Below are positions 17,122-26,018 of a DNA stretch of 64,000 nt, in pieces. The position numbers were made by a program, and so were the translations under genes. Numbering within the stretch: the stretch's first letter is position 1; the number at the start of each line of letters is the position of its first letter. The DNA is from Paenibacillus cymbidii (lineage in GTDB: Bacteria > Bacillota > Bacilli > Paenibacillales > NBRC-103111): contig NZ_SHLX01000020.1 in assembly GCF_004764705.1 (NCBI RefSeq), forward strand, positions 99,987-163,986, read 5' to 3'. Below the pieces are notes generated by a model. That model saw nothing but the letters and a program-made list of their open reading frames with translations. It ran no database searches and had not been told where the DNA came from.

Positions 17122-19419
17122 TCATAACAAATCCATATATTTACCGGGCGTTACCCCCTCATGTTTGGCAAATACGCGCCGGAACGTGCGTACGTTGGAA
17201 TAACCGACTGCTTGTGCGACGATGTCCATCGTCATCCCGGGCTCCTGCATAACATTTTTCGCCTCGGCGATTCTCACTTTGGCGATGTACTCCAGCAGCG
17301 GAGTACCGGTTCCTTCTTTGAAGATGCGGGAGACGGAAGCGGGGTGCAGCCCCATCTGATCGGCGATCGAAACGATGCTGAAATCGATGCTGCGGTATTG
17401 CTCCTGCACGATGCTCACTATGGTTTGAACGACGGACGTATGACGATTGCCCGCCTGCTCCTGTCGGACATACCCGCATATGTTGCGTAAAATTTGCTTC
17501 AATTGCCCTTTCAACTCGTTTACTGTACGGCATTCAAGCAGTCGTTCGATCGGATCGAGCGATTCCAGAAACGGATTGTCGCTTATGCTGCTCATATCGT
17601 TGATCGTCTTCAGCATCGTGCTGACGAGATCGACGAATAAACATTTTGCCAGTTTGAGCGGCAGCTTTCGCTGCTCCAAATGATCCTTGAATATATCATC
17701 TATGATTGCCTCCGCGTACCCGTACTCTCCCGCCTTGATGCTGTTCATCAATGACTGCTCTTTCTCCAGCGGGTAATAGTATTCGCCCCTCATCCCGGTG
17801 TTGTTCATGTCGCTGTAAAGGAATACGCCCGTCACGCCGTAGACACTCTGGTATTCCATCGCCTCGAGCGCTTCGTCGTACGCTTTGGCAATGCCGATCG
17901 CCGAATAGTGGACACCGCTGACGGTAATAGCAGGTGAAATACCGTGCAGGGTCTCCATATGACCGGCGATGCGATTCGCGATTGCGGACGCGGAGGCGTC
18001 CCGTATCCGGTCATCCGATTCCTCTCGTTTGTCGCAATTGAGCAAATAGACGAGCCAATCGTCCATCTCCGCCAAATATCCGGTCACCATCGGTCCGGCC
18101 GCCTGATCGATTGCGATCGCAACTGCCGAACGAAACGCCGAAAGCGGCATATCCGCATCCTCATTCGCCCGTACGATCATGACGGTGAACGCATCGGAAA
18201 CGAAATGCATCCCGTAGGCGTCCAGCGATTGCTCCAGCGGAATGGCGCTTTCTTTCCCTTTCAGCAGCTTCTCGATAAACCGGCCGCGCATGAACGTAGT
18301 CAATCTGCTGCTCATGTCCTCGTTCTCCGTAATCGTCGAGTGAATCGCCTGCCGGAGGAAATTGTACTCGTTGGCCTGCGCGCCCGGGACGATAACCACG
18401 TTCTTTCGTCCTTGAAACAGCTCCATCAATGCCCGGACAAGCGAATAATTTTTGCGGACGAACAAGTACGCAAGCCCTCCGCCGATTAACAAGCATACGA
18501 GCAAGCCGATCGCAGTCGCTTTTTTGATATATTCCGACTTGTCCCAATAAACACGCTCCGGCATGAGGATCATATATTTCCAATCGGTCGCCTCCGAGCT
18601 TATATAGGAAACGACCACAGGCTGCCCCGAGTAGGACGCCTTCAGGACGCCGCTCTTGCCCGCCAGCTCTTTATACCCGACGGGCATGGGCTCGACAAGC
18701 GGCGAAGTGGAAGCCAGCACCCGGTCCTGCTTGTCAAGGATCGCCGCTACGCCATTGTGAATATAGTCAACGCTGCCGGCTATCCAAAATTTCGAGTCGT
18801 CCACGAGGATCACCACATTCCCCCTGATCGTCGAACTGGGGTTCCCGATCGGGACGGAGCGGACATAAGCAAGATCGCCGATGCCCCCGTTTTCGTTCGC
18901 CGCGCTGTTTCCGAGTTGGACGTAACCGCCGTTGTAACGCTGCTGCAGCCGCATTTTCCATTCCTCATAGGGGATCGGATTGCGTGTATAAAGATGGTTA
19001 TAAACGACTTCGGAAGAATTGCTGATCTCGGGCGTTACAATCGCATCTATGGACGGAAAATAGACGAAGTAATGCGCCGACCGCTGCGAAGACTGGTACA
19101 CTTTCAAGCTTTCGAACGCTTTGTACAACGTAAAATACTGTTCGGGCATGAGCGGCCCTTGGATTGTCAGCAGCTCTTGCACTTGAGGGTTGAAAGCGAT
19201 TTCAATACTCAGCCGATCGATATCGGAGAGCCAGTTGTCCATGTCCTGTCGCACTTTAGACAGGATGAGATTGTTCGAGCGGTTGATTGCCTCTGCAACC
19301 GTCCGGTTCGTTTGGGTGTACGTGACGATGCTGACCAATAGCGGAACGAGCAGTATGGCGGCATAAGACAACAACCACGGGATGGCGATGCTGTGCCGCT
19401 TGAACATCACATGAAGCAA
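17122..19419 (-). CDS. Membrane-anchored AraC-family regulator (YesN/two-helix dCache type)
   Basis: The protein of about 765 residues has two membrane helices, one near the N-terminus (IPWLLSYAAILLVPLLVSIV) and one near residue 310 (AIGLLVCLLIGGGLAYLFV). They flank a sensor domain of about 270 residues outside the cell. A cytoplasmic linker follows, with a C-terminal AraC helix-turn-helix (IADQMGLHPASVSRIFKEGT and VGYSNVRTFRRVFAKHEGVT). Such proteins sense extracellular sugars and activate LplABC-type operons. TTG 19419 is the best start: a GGGGAG ribosome site lies eight bases upstream. It is 182 bp upstream of the binding-protein gene and probably its activator. Confidence 0.88.
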   Translation of the reverse strand: MLHVMFKRHSIAIPWLLSYAAILLVPLLVSIVTYTQTNRTVAEAINRSNNLILSKVRQDMDNWLSDIDRLSIEIAFNPQVQELLTIQGPLMPEQYFTLYKAFESLKVYQSSQRSAHYFVYFPSIDAIVTPEISNSSEVVYNHLYTRNPIPYEEWKMRLQQRYNGGYVQLGNSAANENGGIGDLAYVRSVPIGNPSSTIRGNVVILVDDSKFWIAGSVDYIHNGVAAILDKQDRVLASTSPLVEPMPVGYKELAGKSGVLKASYSGQPVVVSYISSEATDWKYMILMPERVYWDKSEYIKKATAIGLLVCLLIGGGLAYLFVRKNYSLVRALMELFQGRKNVVIVPGAQANEYNFLRQAIHSTITENEDMSSRLTTFMRGRFIEKLLKGKESAIPLEQSLDAYGMHFVSDAFTVMIVRANEDADMPLSAFRSAVAIAIDQAAGPMVTGYLAEMDDWLVYLLNCDKREESDDRIRDASASAIANRIAGHMETLHGISPAITVSGVHYSAIGIAKAYDEALEAMEYQSVYGVTGVFLYSDMNNTGMRGEYYYPLEKEQSLMNSIKAGEYGYAEAIIDDIFKDHLEQRKLPLKLAKCLFVDLVSTMLKTINDMSSISDNPFLESLDPIERLLECRTVNELKGQLKQILRNICGYVRQEQAGNRHTSVVQTIVSIVQEQYRSIDFSIVSIADQMGLHPASVSRIFKEGTGTPLLEYIAKVRIAEAKNVMQEPGMTMDIVAQAVGYSNVRTFRRVFAKHEGVTPGKYMDLL

Positions 19420-19512
19420 AATTATGTCTCCCCCTCGGCTACCGCCCTTCGCCAACTTATGCCCCTATTATACAAAATACGCCCGATTGCAGAAAAGTGC
19501 TAATCCGCTTGT

Positions 19513-20751
19513 TCATGCCGGCCCGGGTTCTCTATTATTGTCGAATGTGCGCTTGTCGTTAGCCTCCCGACATTCCTGCACCAATGCCTCGAGGTCGGCT
19601 CCAAGCCGATAGCGGGACATGAGCTCGGGAGCCCACTTCCTGCCATACTGGACATGCATCGTTTCATCCGCCGCGTCATACAAGAATGCCTGAGCGGATA
19701 AATAATCGTTCAACTCCATATGACCCTTCAGCCGCATATGGCGAAGCGGAAACGAGCCGGCTTCGATAACGAGCGTAAGGGTGATATATCGGCGGGCTGC
19801 ATCTATTTCCTGGCGCCAGCTGTAGTTTCCCGTCATGTATTTCATTTCTTCGAGAGCGACGCCGATCTCCTTCAGCCTTACTTCCCCGATCGTGGAGTGC
19901 CGCACCTCATCCCATAAATGGCGGGACAAATCAAGATAAAATTCCCACGGCATCCCCTTGATTTCGTACATAATGCTGCCGAGCGTTTCAGCTGCCTGCA
20001 TCTCCTGCAAATAACCATAGCCGAATTGCCAAATCAATTCCTCTCTGCGAGAAGGATTGACCGGTGCACTCACGCGATCCTGCACCTGAAAATTCTCCGG
20101 ACGAATCGCCTGAGAAGCGGGAAGCTCCAACTGCTCAGGCGCAAGCCGGACTAATTCCCTCAGCGCCTCTTGATGTCGCTGTTCCGTCCATGTCTTGGAC
20201 TGCCTGAACACGTCAACCAGCAACTCGCCGATGATTTGATCGCATGCGGCATACCACGGTTGCCATGCCGGTGTGTTATACAGTTCGGCAGACAGCCGCT
20301 CGAGGAGCTTAATACTTGCGATTTGCTCCTTCTCTTCTGTGCAAATTTGCTTCATGATGTGCTGCGTCGGCGCATCGTGAACGGGGAACACGCTTTTTTC
20401 CTGCTCCTGCAGCAAATCCACCAACCGCGGCTTCATGCTTTCATAAATCGCGGCAAGCATCGCCCGGACGTTAGGGGCAGTCGCCAAATAGACAGGTATA
20501 TATGACAAAGCCGGATGAACCTGTTTATCCGGGCGGCCGCGAAGCTCCTTCGTGCGAACCCGCAATTCATTGGCATGTATCGAATCTTGCCATTGATGCA
20601 ACCCAAGCGCCTGCTTCATCGCCCAGTCGGGCATCGCCGGAATAATCGCCGCCAAATGCTCCATCATCATCTTCTCGAGATGAAAGCCTATTTTCAAATA
20701 ATACGTACTCTCCGAATGAGAAATATACCCCGCCTTTTCCGGTTGTGCCAT
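19513..20751 (-). CDS. Uncharacterised ferritin-like (ExxH-rich) protein, copy A
   Basis: This soluble, all-helical protein of 412 residues contains repeated ExxH-type metal motifs: WDEVRH in LSRHLWDEVRHSTIGE and ADETMH in DETMHVQYGRKWAPELM. Together with N-terminal HQWQD and EEKEQ helices they suggest a diiron or similar ferritin-like core. The copy at 50501-51751 shares the same landmarks (MPWxFYxDLxRHxWDExRH and the HxxxGRKWxPELM ending), so the two are paralogues. I cannot name a function. Its promoter resembles that of the sugar-binding protein gene, linking it to carbohydrate uptake. It lies upstream of the AraC regulator on the same strand, with a 93-bp gap. Confidence 0.7.
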   Translation of the reverse strand: MAQPEKAGYISHSESTYYLKIGFHLEKMMMEHLAAIIPAMPDWAMKQALGLHQWQDSIHANELRVRTKELRGRPDKQVHPALSYIPVYLATAPNVRAMLAAIYESMKPRLVDLLQEQEKSVFPVHDAPTQHIMKQICTEEKEQIASIKLLERLSAELYNTPAWQPWYAACDQIIGELLVDVFRQSKTWTEQRHQEALRELVRLAPEQLELPASQAIRPENFQVQDRVSAPVNPSRREELIWQFGYGYLQEMQAAETLGSIMYEIKGMPWEFYLDLSRHLWDEVRHSTIGEVRLKEIGVALEEMKYMTGNYSWRQEIDAARRYITLTLVIEAGSFPLRHMRLKGHMELNDYLSAQAFLYDAADETMHVQYGRKWAPELMSRYRLGADLEALVQECREANDKRTFDNNREPGPA

Positions 20752-20788
20752 TGTCGTTTCCTCCCTCGTTTATCTGCATGACATGTAA

Positions 20789-20843
20789 AGTATAGAATCG
20801 TACCTCATAAACCTGAAGGGACAGAATGCGATCCACGGGGACA
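20789..20843 (-). promoter_or_regulatory. Promoter with AraC-type direct repeats before ferritin-like gene A
   Basis: A -10 TATACT on the minus strand (20794-20789) is followed upstream by GGGACA at 20818 and 20838, 20 bp apart. Sequence and spacing match the promoter of the sugar-binding protein gene at 16980-17035. AGTATAGAATCG is identical in both, and GGGACAATA recurs. Confidence 0.55.
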
Positions 20844-20975
20844 ATATCGTATGTTTAAGGGAAACATGAAAAAAAACCGCCCCGCTCCGCCGGTCCGGCG
20901 TGTGTAGAGACGATCCTTATGCGGTGCTTTGATCCGAATGGTGTACCCGCGGCAACCATTAGATTTGAATACCTT

Positions 20976-21653
20976 CTACTCCAGCAACCCGAGTGCCAGA
21001 TAATCGCTCAAACTGACAACCCCGTCAACCTGCAAACCTTGCGACTGTTCAAATTTGCGCAGCGCTTGATCGGTCGCGCCGTCGAAACGACCGTTGCATG
21101 CTCCTTTATAGAAACCGGCGAATTTGAGCTGGAACTGAATGAGCATCACATCGGCGCCGCTATCGCCCAGGGCGAGCGGCCTCGGGTCCGCAAACGATTC
21201 GCCAAGCGGGTGCCCCATGATGTTGACGAGCGTGCCGATCGGCACCAGATTGTATAGTTCCTCGACGTGACGATTCAGCATGCGCACACAGCCGTGGCTC
21301 GCATCCGAACCTATCGAATGCGGGCGGTTGGTGCCGTGAATGCCGAATGTACCCCACGGAACATTCAAACCGATCCAACGGGAACCGAAGCCTTTCCCCC
21401 AATTTTTCGATTTGTTGACGACTTTCCACTCCCCAACGGGCGTTGGCGTTCCCGGTTTGCCCAGGGCGATCGGATATTTTTTGAACGGCACGCCGTCGAT
21501 GAACAAGGTCAATCTGTTGCGCACAACGTCAATTTGGATCGACACTTCTGGTTCTTTTCGATTCTCTTGTGTCGCAGCTTTGGCGCACGTACTTATCCCC
21601 GTACCCACGAGAAGAATCGCAAGAACGGCAACTCCTAGCCACACTCTCCGCAT
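20976..21653 (-). CDS. L,D-transpeptidase (YkuD) with peptidoglycan-binding domain
   Basis: The 225-residue exported protein has a signal peptide, then a YkuD domain (about residues 38-145) with the HGTN and SHGCVRM catalytic motifs. A C-terminal PG_binding_1 domain follows (about 155-222, LGDSGADVMLIQFQLKFAGFY). It would form 3-3 crosslinks or act on spore or cell-wall peptidoglycan outside the membrane. It stands alone, reading toward the ferritin-like gene. About 75-110 bp downstream is a GC-rich inverted sequence before a run of eight T on the minus strand, a weak terminator candidate. Confidence in the family is high. Confidence 0.93.
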   Translation of the reverse strand: MRRVWLGVAVLAILLVGTGISTCAKAATQENRKEPEVSIQIDVVRNRLTLFIDGVPFKKYPIALGKPGTPTPVGEWKVVNKSKNWGKGFGSRWIGLNVPWGTFGIHGTNRPHSIGSDASHGCVRMLNRHVEELYNLVPIGTLVNIMGHPLGESFADPRPLALGDSGADVMLIQFQLKFAGFYKGACNGRFDGATDQALRKFEQSQGLQVDGVVSLSDYLALGLLE

Positions 21654-22336
21654 GTTCGTTCAGACTCCAATCAAGTAATGTATCCTATCCGGACGCAAAC
21701 AAATGAAGTGTTCCCGACAGCTGCAAGTTTTACTCCAGTTCTGCGTTTATGGCGAACGTGACTCTGTCGCCGGCATACTGATCGCCTGCCGAATGATAAA
21801 TAAGGAACTGCTGCCGCGGTAGCAACATTAAGAAGGAAACCAAAAACATCAAAACGAAATAAATCAGCAGGATCGAAAGAAGCAGTTGAATTTAATGATA
21901 CAGATCCTCGACAGGGGGTTAAACTGCAAATGCCTTTCGTGGTCGGAATGTTTGGAGAAAATTGAAATCAAACGGTTCGTGTTAGAGGAGTATTTTTATG
22001 CTAATGGCTAAAATTATGGCAGCAACATCAAAGATTGGATCAGATCGTGGAAATCAATTCCAAACAATCTTGATTCCTCGTCCATGTTGTACAGAAACCA
22101 ATAGGCAGATCCCAATATTAATACATTGATAACCAAAGCCGACATCATAACGTTTATTTAGCGGCAGCCTCATCTAAACTGTAAACTTGCTTGTGCTGAA
22201 TTATAGCAACGTACTCTCCTAGATTCAATGGTTACAATTCGTAATAAGCTGCCCGTTTGTTGAGCGAAGGTTGTACCCTGGAACGACAACAAGAGATGGA
22301 TCGGTTCCATCGCTGAGCTTAAGAATCCGTAATGAA
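21654..22336. other. Gap with only short, doubtful reading frames
   Basis: No normal gene is seen in about 680 bp of rather AT-rich DNA. On the minus strand a 44-codon frame (22148-22014) encodes one hydrophobic helix with ALVINVLILGSAYWFLYNMD. Another open stretch ending at 21730 encodes LLSILLIYFVLMFLVSFLML and a polar tail. On the plus strand a 43-codon frame at 21998 has a GAGGAG site eight bases upstream. None has recognisable homology. They may be decayed membrane-protein genes or small membrane peptides. Confidence 0.35.
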
Positions 22337-22711
22337 CTATAATGTTGGATAGTCACCCCAAAGTTCTATTGCATTTCCATCTGGGTCAAAAAACTTAAAG
22401 GATAAGCCTTGGTAGTCTGTCAACTTTCCTACCTTTATTCCCTTGTCTTTGAATTGCTGGTAAAGCGAATGGATATCCTCACCTACAGTAAAGCCGTAAG
22501 TTGCTTGCACACCATTAGTGTAATTCATATGAGACGTAACTTTACCTTCTTCATTAGGTATTAAGATTACTCGAACTCCTGATTCTGTTCTCAATTCTAA
22601 ACAAATCGCGTCTTCAACTGCTAATTTAAAACCAAGATGTTCTGAGTACCATTCCATAGCCTGTTGAAGATTAGTTACAGGAATGTACTGGTAACTGGTT
22701 TTTAGTTGCAT
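22337..22711 (-). CDS. VOC-family (glyoxalase/bleomycin-resistance fold) protein
   Basis: The 124 residues form one VOC module pair: YIPVTNLQQAMEWYSEHLGF at the start and FFDPDGNAIELWGDYP at the end, with the usual terminal Glu metal ligand. Family members act as dioxygenases, lyases or drug-binding proteins; this one cannot be assigned a substrate. It is monocistronic in an AT-rich region, and its base composition differs from the flanking carbohydrate locus. Confidence 0.88.
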   Translation of the reverse strand: MQLKTSYQYIPVTNLQQAMEWYSEHLGFKLAVEDAICLELRTESGVRVILIPNEEGKVTSHMNYTNGVQATYGFTVGEDIHSLYQQFKDKGIKVGKLTDYQGLSFKFFDPDGNAIELWGDYPTL

Positions 22712-22868
22712 AGAATGCCGCCTCTCATCATTTGTTTATCCAATGTCATATCCAATAAATACCACGAGTTTATTTAATTATCCTGCCCGATAACTTAACG
22801 AGACCACCGATCAAACTTCCGCGGCGGCCTCGTGATGTAGTTATGAAGCAAACGTAACCGTTAACGAG

Positions 22869-23489
22869 TTATTTAACCCAATTGTGTATATGATGCTTAA
22901 AATATTTCCCTACCTTCTCAAGTTCATTCATAACGCACCCTATTTTATTCTCCTCTAAATACCAGTTATCTTTTGAAGTTCCTGTTTTATCAATAACCGG
23001 ACTTACATAAAATACTGTTTCTCTTGGAAAGTCAATCTGGTACGTTAAAAGCGCTCTTCGTGCGTGATAGTTTTTACAAACTAAAACGACCTTTTTGGGG
23101 GTTAACCCTTGTTGTTGTAAAACCTCAAATGAGAACCGCGAATTTTCAAAGGTATTAGTTGCTCTATCTTCTTTAAGTATTGCTTCGGAAGGAACTCCTA
23201 AAGATACTCCAACATTTCGTAAATATTCCCATTCAGTTGTTTCTACATGTGAAGTGGCTCCACCTGAAGGAAGGATTAATGAAGCAATACCCTTATGGTA
23301 TAGCATCTCGGCTCTTTCCATCAATTGAGGATGACTTCCTCCTGGAATTAAAACAACATCTGATGGACCAATCTCTGTTTCATAAAACATAAAATCAGTA
23401 ATACAGTCAAAAGGAGAAGACAACAATACACCCCCTAAGTGTAAGACCATCAAACTAATATACCATATTTTTTCCTGATGGTACTCCAT
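22869..23489 (-). CDS. YdcF/DUF218-family protein
   Basis: The 206-residue sequence has the DUF218 signature: DVVLIPGGSHPQL, SGGATSHVETTEWEYL and RATNTFENSRFSFEVL, then VVLVCKNYHARRALLTY. The fold is a Rossmann-like SanA/YdcF domain, with members linked to envelope integrity or vancomycin tolerance. The start is uncertain: Met 14 (23450) may be the real one, since no ribosome site is clear at the first codon. AT-rich and apparently single. Confidence 0.85.
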   Translation of the reverse strand: MEYHQEKIWYISLMVLHLGGVLLSSPFDCITDFMFYETEIGPSDVVLIPGGSHPQLMERAEMLYHKGIASLILPSGGATSHVETTEWEYLRNVGVSLGVPSEAILKEDRATNTFENSRFSFEVLQQQGLTPKKVVLVCKNYHARRALLTYQIDFPRETVFYVSPVIDKTGTSKDNWYLEENKIGCVMNELEKVGKYFKHHIHNWVK

Positions 23490-23578
23490 CGACTTTTACT
23501 AGGTATGGGAACAATAGGCGTATAGATTGTTGATGATAAACTTGTCTTTACGTGCACACAATTCAACGGTTATTTGAT

Positions 23579-24121
23579 TCATGCGTCTTTTGATTTTAGA
23601 TAATCCAATACAATATCGACTCTTTCCTTTAGTGAATAATCTCCCTCAATACGCAATATCGGACAAGATAAACCTGACATCCAATGCTCATGCAAGGTTT
23701 TGCTTCTAACTTCTAATCCACCCTCATCATATTGAGCAGCCCAATCTACAAATGTTTTGAATTGTTCGGCCCTTTTTCCGCCTGGCAGTATTTCCTCGCC
23801 ATATCTTCTTAATTCCCTCTCTTTTAATCTTTGGAGCCTTATATCTTTCGGAATATAAAGAAAGATAACCAAATCAAATTCCGACATTAATTCATCCCCC
23901 CAACCACAGACAGCTCCCGAAAGTATCCATTGCTTTTGTCTCTCAAGACTGCCTTTTAATAACCGTAGCCTGTCCTTCGGTTCCCTTTGCTTTGTAAACT
24001 TCTCAATCCAAAAATAATCATCCCCATCAAAATTAACATATGGTATAAGTAAAGATAGTTCATTCCCCAGAGTCGATGCTCCAACACCTGAGGCACCGAG
24101 GATATGTATCTGATTTATCAT
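23579..24121 (-). CDS. P-loop adenylate-kinase-like protein
   Basis: The 180-residue cytoplasmic protein starts with MINQIHILGASGVGAST, a variant P-loop in which Ala replaces the usual Lys. DGDDYFWIEKFTKQREP and a LID-like basic region (LQRLKERELRRYGEEIL) follow. It belongs to the COG0563-like family of small AAA/kinase proteins often seen in antibiotic-producing soil bacteria. The substrate is unknown. The missing P-loop Lys is common in this group (GxxGxGxST with T or A), so it need not be inactive. It is single and AT-rich. Confidence 0.78.
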   Translation of the reverse strand: MINQIHILGASGVGASTLGNELSLLIPYVNFDGDDYFWIEKFTKQREPKDRLRLLKGSLERQKQWILSGAVCGWGDELMSEFDLVIFLYIPKDIRLQRLKERELRRYGEEILPGGKRAEQFKTFVDWAAQYDEGGLEVRSKTLHEHWMSGLSCPILRIEGDYSLKERVDIVLDYLKSKDA

Positions 24122-24272
24122 AATAAACCTCCGCGGAAAATTGGTAATCGTCGGAATACCTTTGTTGAGAGTATTGTCGAATTGTTTAAACTATCACTAT
24201 TTTAACGCTACCCAAAATCGGCAAGCGATCAACCAGCCGGTTCCCTAGTTTCCATAGGGGGGGACGACTGTT

Positions 24273-26018
24273 TTAAGTTGCTTGCGATTGAAATTTCTTG
24301 TAATACAGTTCCTCATATTCGGGGCATGTCGCCAAAATTTGCTCGTGACGGCCGCTGCTGATGATCTTGCCTCCGCGCATAAAGTAGATGCAGTCAGCAC
24401 CCGTTATGGTGGACAGACGGTGGGCGACTACTACACAGGTATGCTTTTTCATCAATTGATCCAGCGTTTGTTGGATAGCCAGTTCGGACTCGCCGTCCAG
24501 GCTGGAGGTCGCCTCGTCCAGCAGCAAGATGTCCGCGTTCTTGTAGATCGCTCTTGCGATCGCCAGCCGCTGGCGCTCGCCGCCCGAGAGCTGGATCCCG
24601 CGCTCGCCGACAAGTGTTTCGTATTGATCGGGCTTCTGCAGAATGAATGATTCCGCGTTGGCGCTGCGCGCCGCCGTGACGACTTCCTCGAAACGGCCAA
24701 TTTCTTTGCCATATGCAATGTTTTCTCGTATGCTCCCATCGAAGACATAGGCGTTCTGCGGCACATAAGCGATCTGTTCCCGATACTCCTCCAGCGTATA
24801 ATCGTTCAGGGGACGGCCCAATACGGTCACCTCGCCACTGGTTGCGCGGTACAGGCTGGCCAAAATTTTGACCAATGTGGTTTTGCCGCTTCCGCTGTCT
24901 CCGACCAGCGCGATGGTTTGTCCCTTCTGCACGTCGAGATGGATGTCTTCCAGCACATTCGTCGTGCCGTTGTAAGAGAAGCAGAGATGCTTTACGCTGA
25001 TTCCGGTCCCGGCGGGACCGGTAACCCCGCTTGTCGGGTAACGTTCCGATTCAGGGGTGATAGCGAGTTGCTCGTAGATGCGATCGACGCCCGCAAAAGC
25101 TTGTTGCAATTGGACCGGCAGCGAAGAGAAATCGGTAAAAATGCGGATTACGTTACTGCTGACTGAAACCAACGCGGACAAGTTGGCGACCGCAAGCGTT
25201 CCTGCAAAGACAAACAGGAGACCGAAGATGGCTGTCAGTGCCTGCCCGCTGGTCCAGATCAAGATTCCCAACATGCCGACGACAGCTTCCAGATTGCTGT
25301 ATTTGACTTGCGTGTGAAGCAGTTGCTTCGCGCTTTGTTTAAAATTTTGTCCGAACTGTTCCTCCAGGTTGTTGGTGCGGATGACGTTGAACCCGGTGAT
25401 GCTTTCGGTGGCGGCGACGGACAGTTTGGCAATCTCGGCGCGGACTTTCTGCTGCCGGTTGCGCAGTGGCGTGATCACCTTGACGGTGAGCAACAGGAAC
25501 AGAATGCCGATGCCGACAATAATGCCCGCCATCCGCATATCCAGCGTCATCATATAAGGAATGACGGTGAAGGCGGGGAGCAGCGCACCAAGAAAGCTGA
25601 TCACCGTATCACACGCTTTGGAGAAAGCGTCCACGTCCCCGTTGATTCGCGCGGCAACATCTCCACTGTGTGTGCCGGAGAAATACGAGGAAGGCAACGT
25701 GTTGAGATGGTCGAACAGTTTGACCCGCATCGCGGCTGTTATTTTGCTGGTGATGATCTGGCTCCAGTAATTCAGGAGCGGACGGAGCACACAGCCGACA
25801 ATCAGCGTCAGCGCGATCATCAGGAAAGCCAGGCGCAGCGCATTGTCCTGTTTCTCAATAAAATAGGCGATGATATATTTTAATGCCTGCGCCTGAAAAA
25901 TGGCGCCGAGCGTGCCGCTGACCAGGCTGCTGATGATGCTGATCATCCACAGTTTGCCGCCGTATTTGCCGCACAGTTTGGTGAATCGGGTGAAGTCGGT
26001 CATGAAACTACGCTTCAT
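24273..26018 (-). CDS. ABC exporter half-transporter (membrane domain + ATPase), subunit B
   Basis: The protein has about six membrane helices (to residue ~300) and a full nucleotide-binding domain: Walker A VGDSGSGKTT, signature LSGGERQRLA and Walker B ILLLDEATSSLDGES. Start 26018 is chosen because GGAGG lies nine bases upstream and the ATG overlaps the upstream gene's stop (ATGAAGCGTAG). The longer frame runs back into that gene. With the upstream gene it should form a heterodimeric exporter of the YheHI/BmrCD kind. Both ATPase sites look canonical here. The substrate is unknown; drugs or peptides are likely. Confidence 0.92.
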   Translation of the reverse strand: MKRSFMTDFTRFTKLCGKYGGKLWMISIISSLVSGTLGAIFQAQALKYIIAYFIEKQDNALRLAFLMIALTLIVGCVLRPLLNYWSQIITSKITAAMRVKLFDHLNTLPSSYFSGTHSGDVAARINGDVDAFSKACDTVISFLGALLPAFTVIPYMMTLDMRMAGIIVGIGILFLLLTVKVITPLRNRQQKVRAEIAKLSVAATESITGFNVIRTNNLEEQFGQNFKQSAKQLLHTQVKYSNLEAVVGMLGILIWTSGQALTAIFGLLFVFAGTLAVANLSALVSVSSNVIRIFTDFSSLPVQLQQAFAGVDRIYEQLAITPESERYPTSGVTGPAGTGISVKHLCFSYNGTTNVLEDIHLDVQKGQTIALVGDSGSGKTTLVKILASLYRATSGEVTVLGRPLNDYTLEEYREQIAYVPQNAYVFDGSIRENIAYGKEIGRFEEVVTAARSANAESFILQKPDQYETLVGERGIQLSGGERQRLAIARAIYKNADILLLDEATSSLDGESELAIQQTLDQLMKKHTCVVVAHRLSTITGADCIYFMRGGKIISSGRHEQILATCPEYEELYYKKFQSQAT

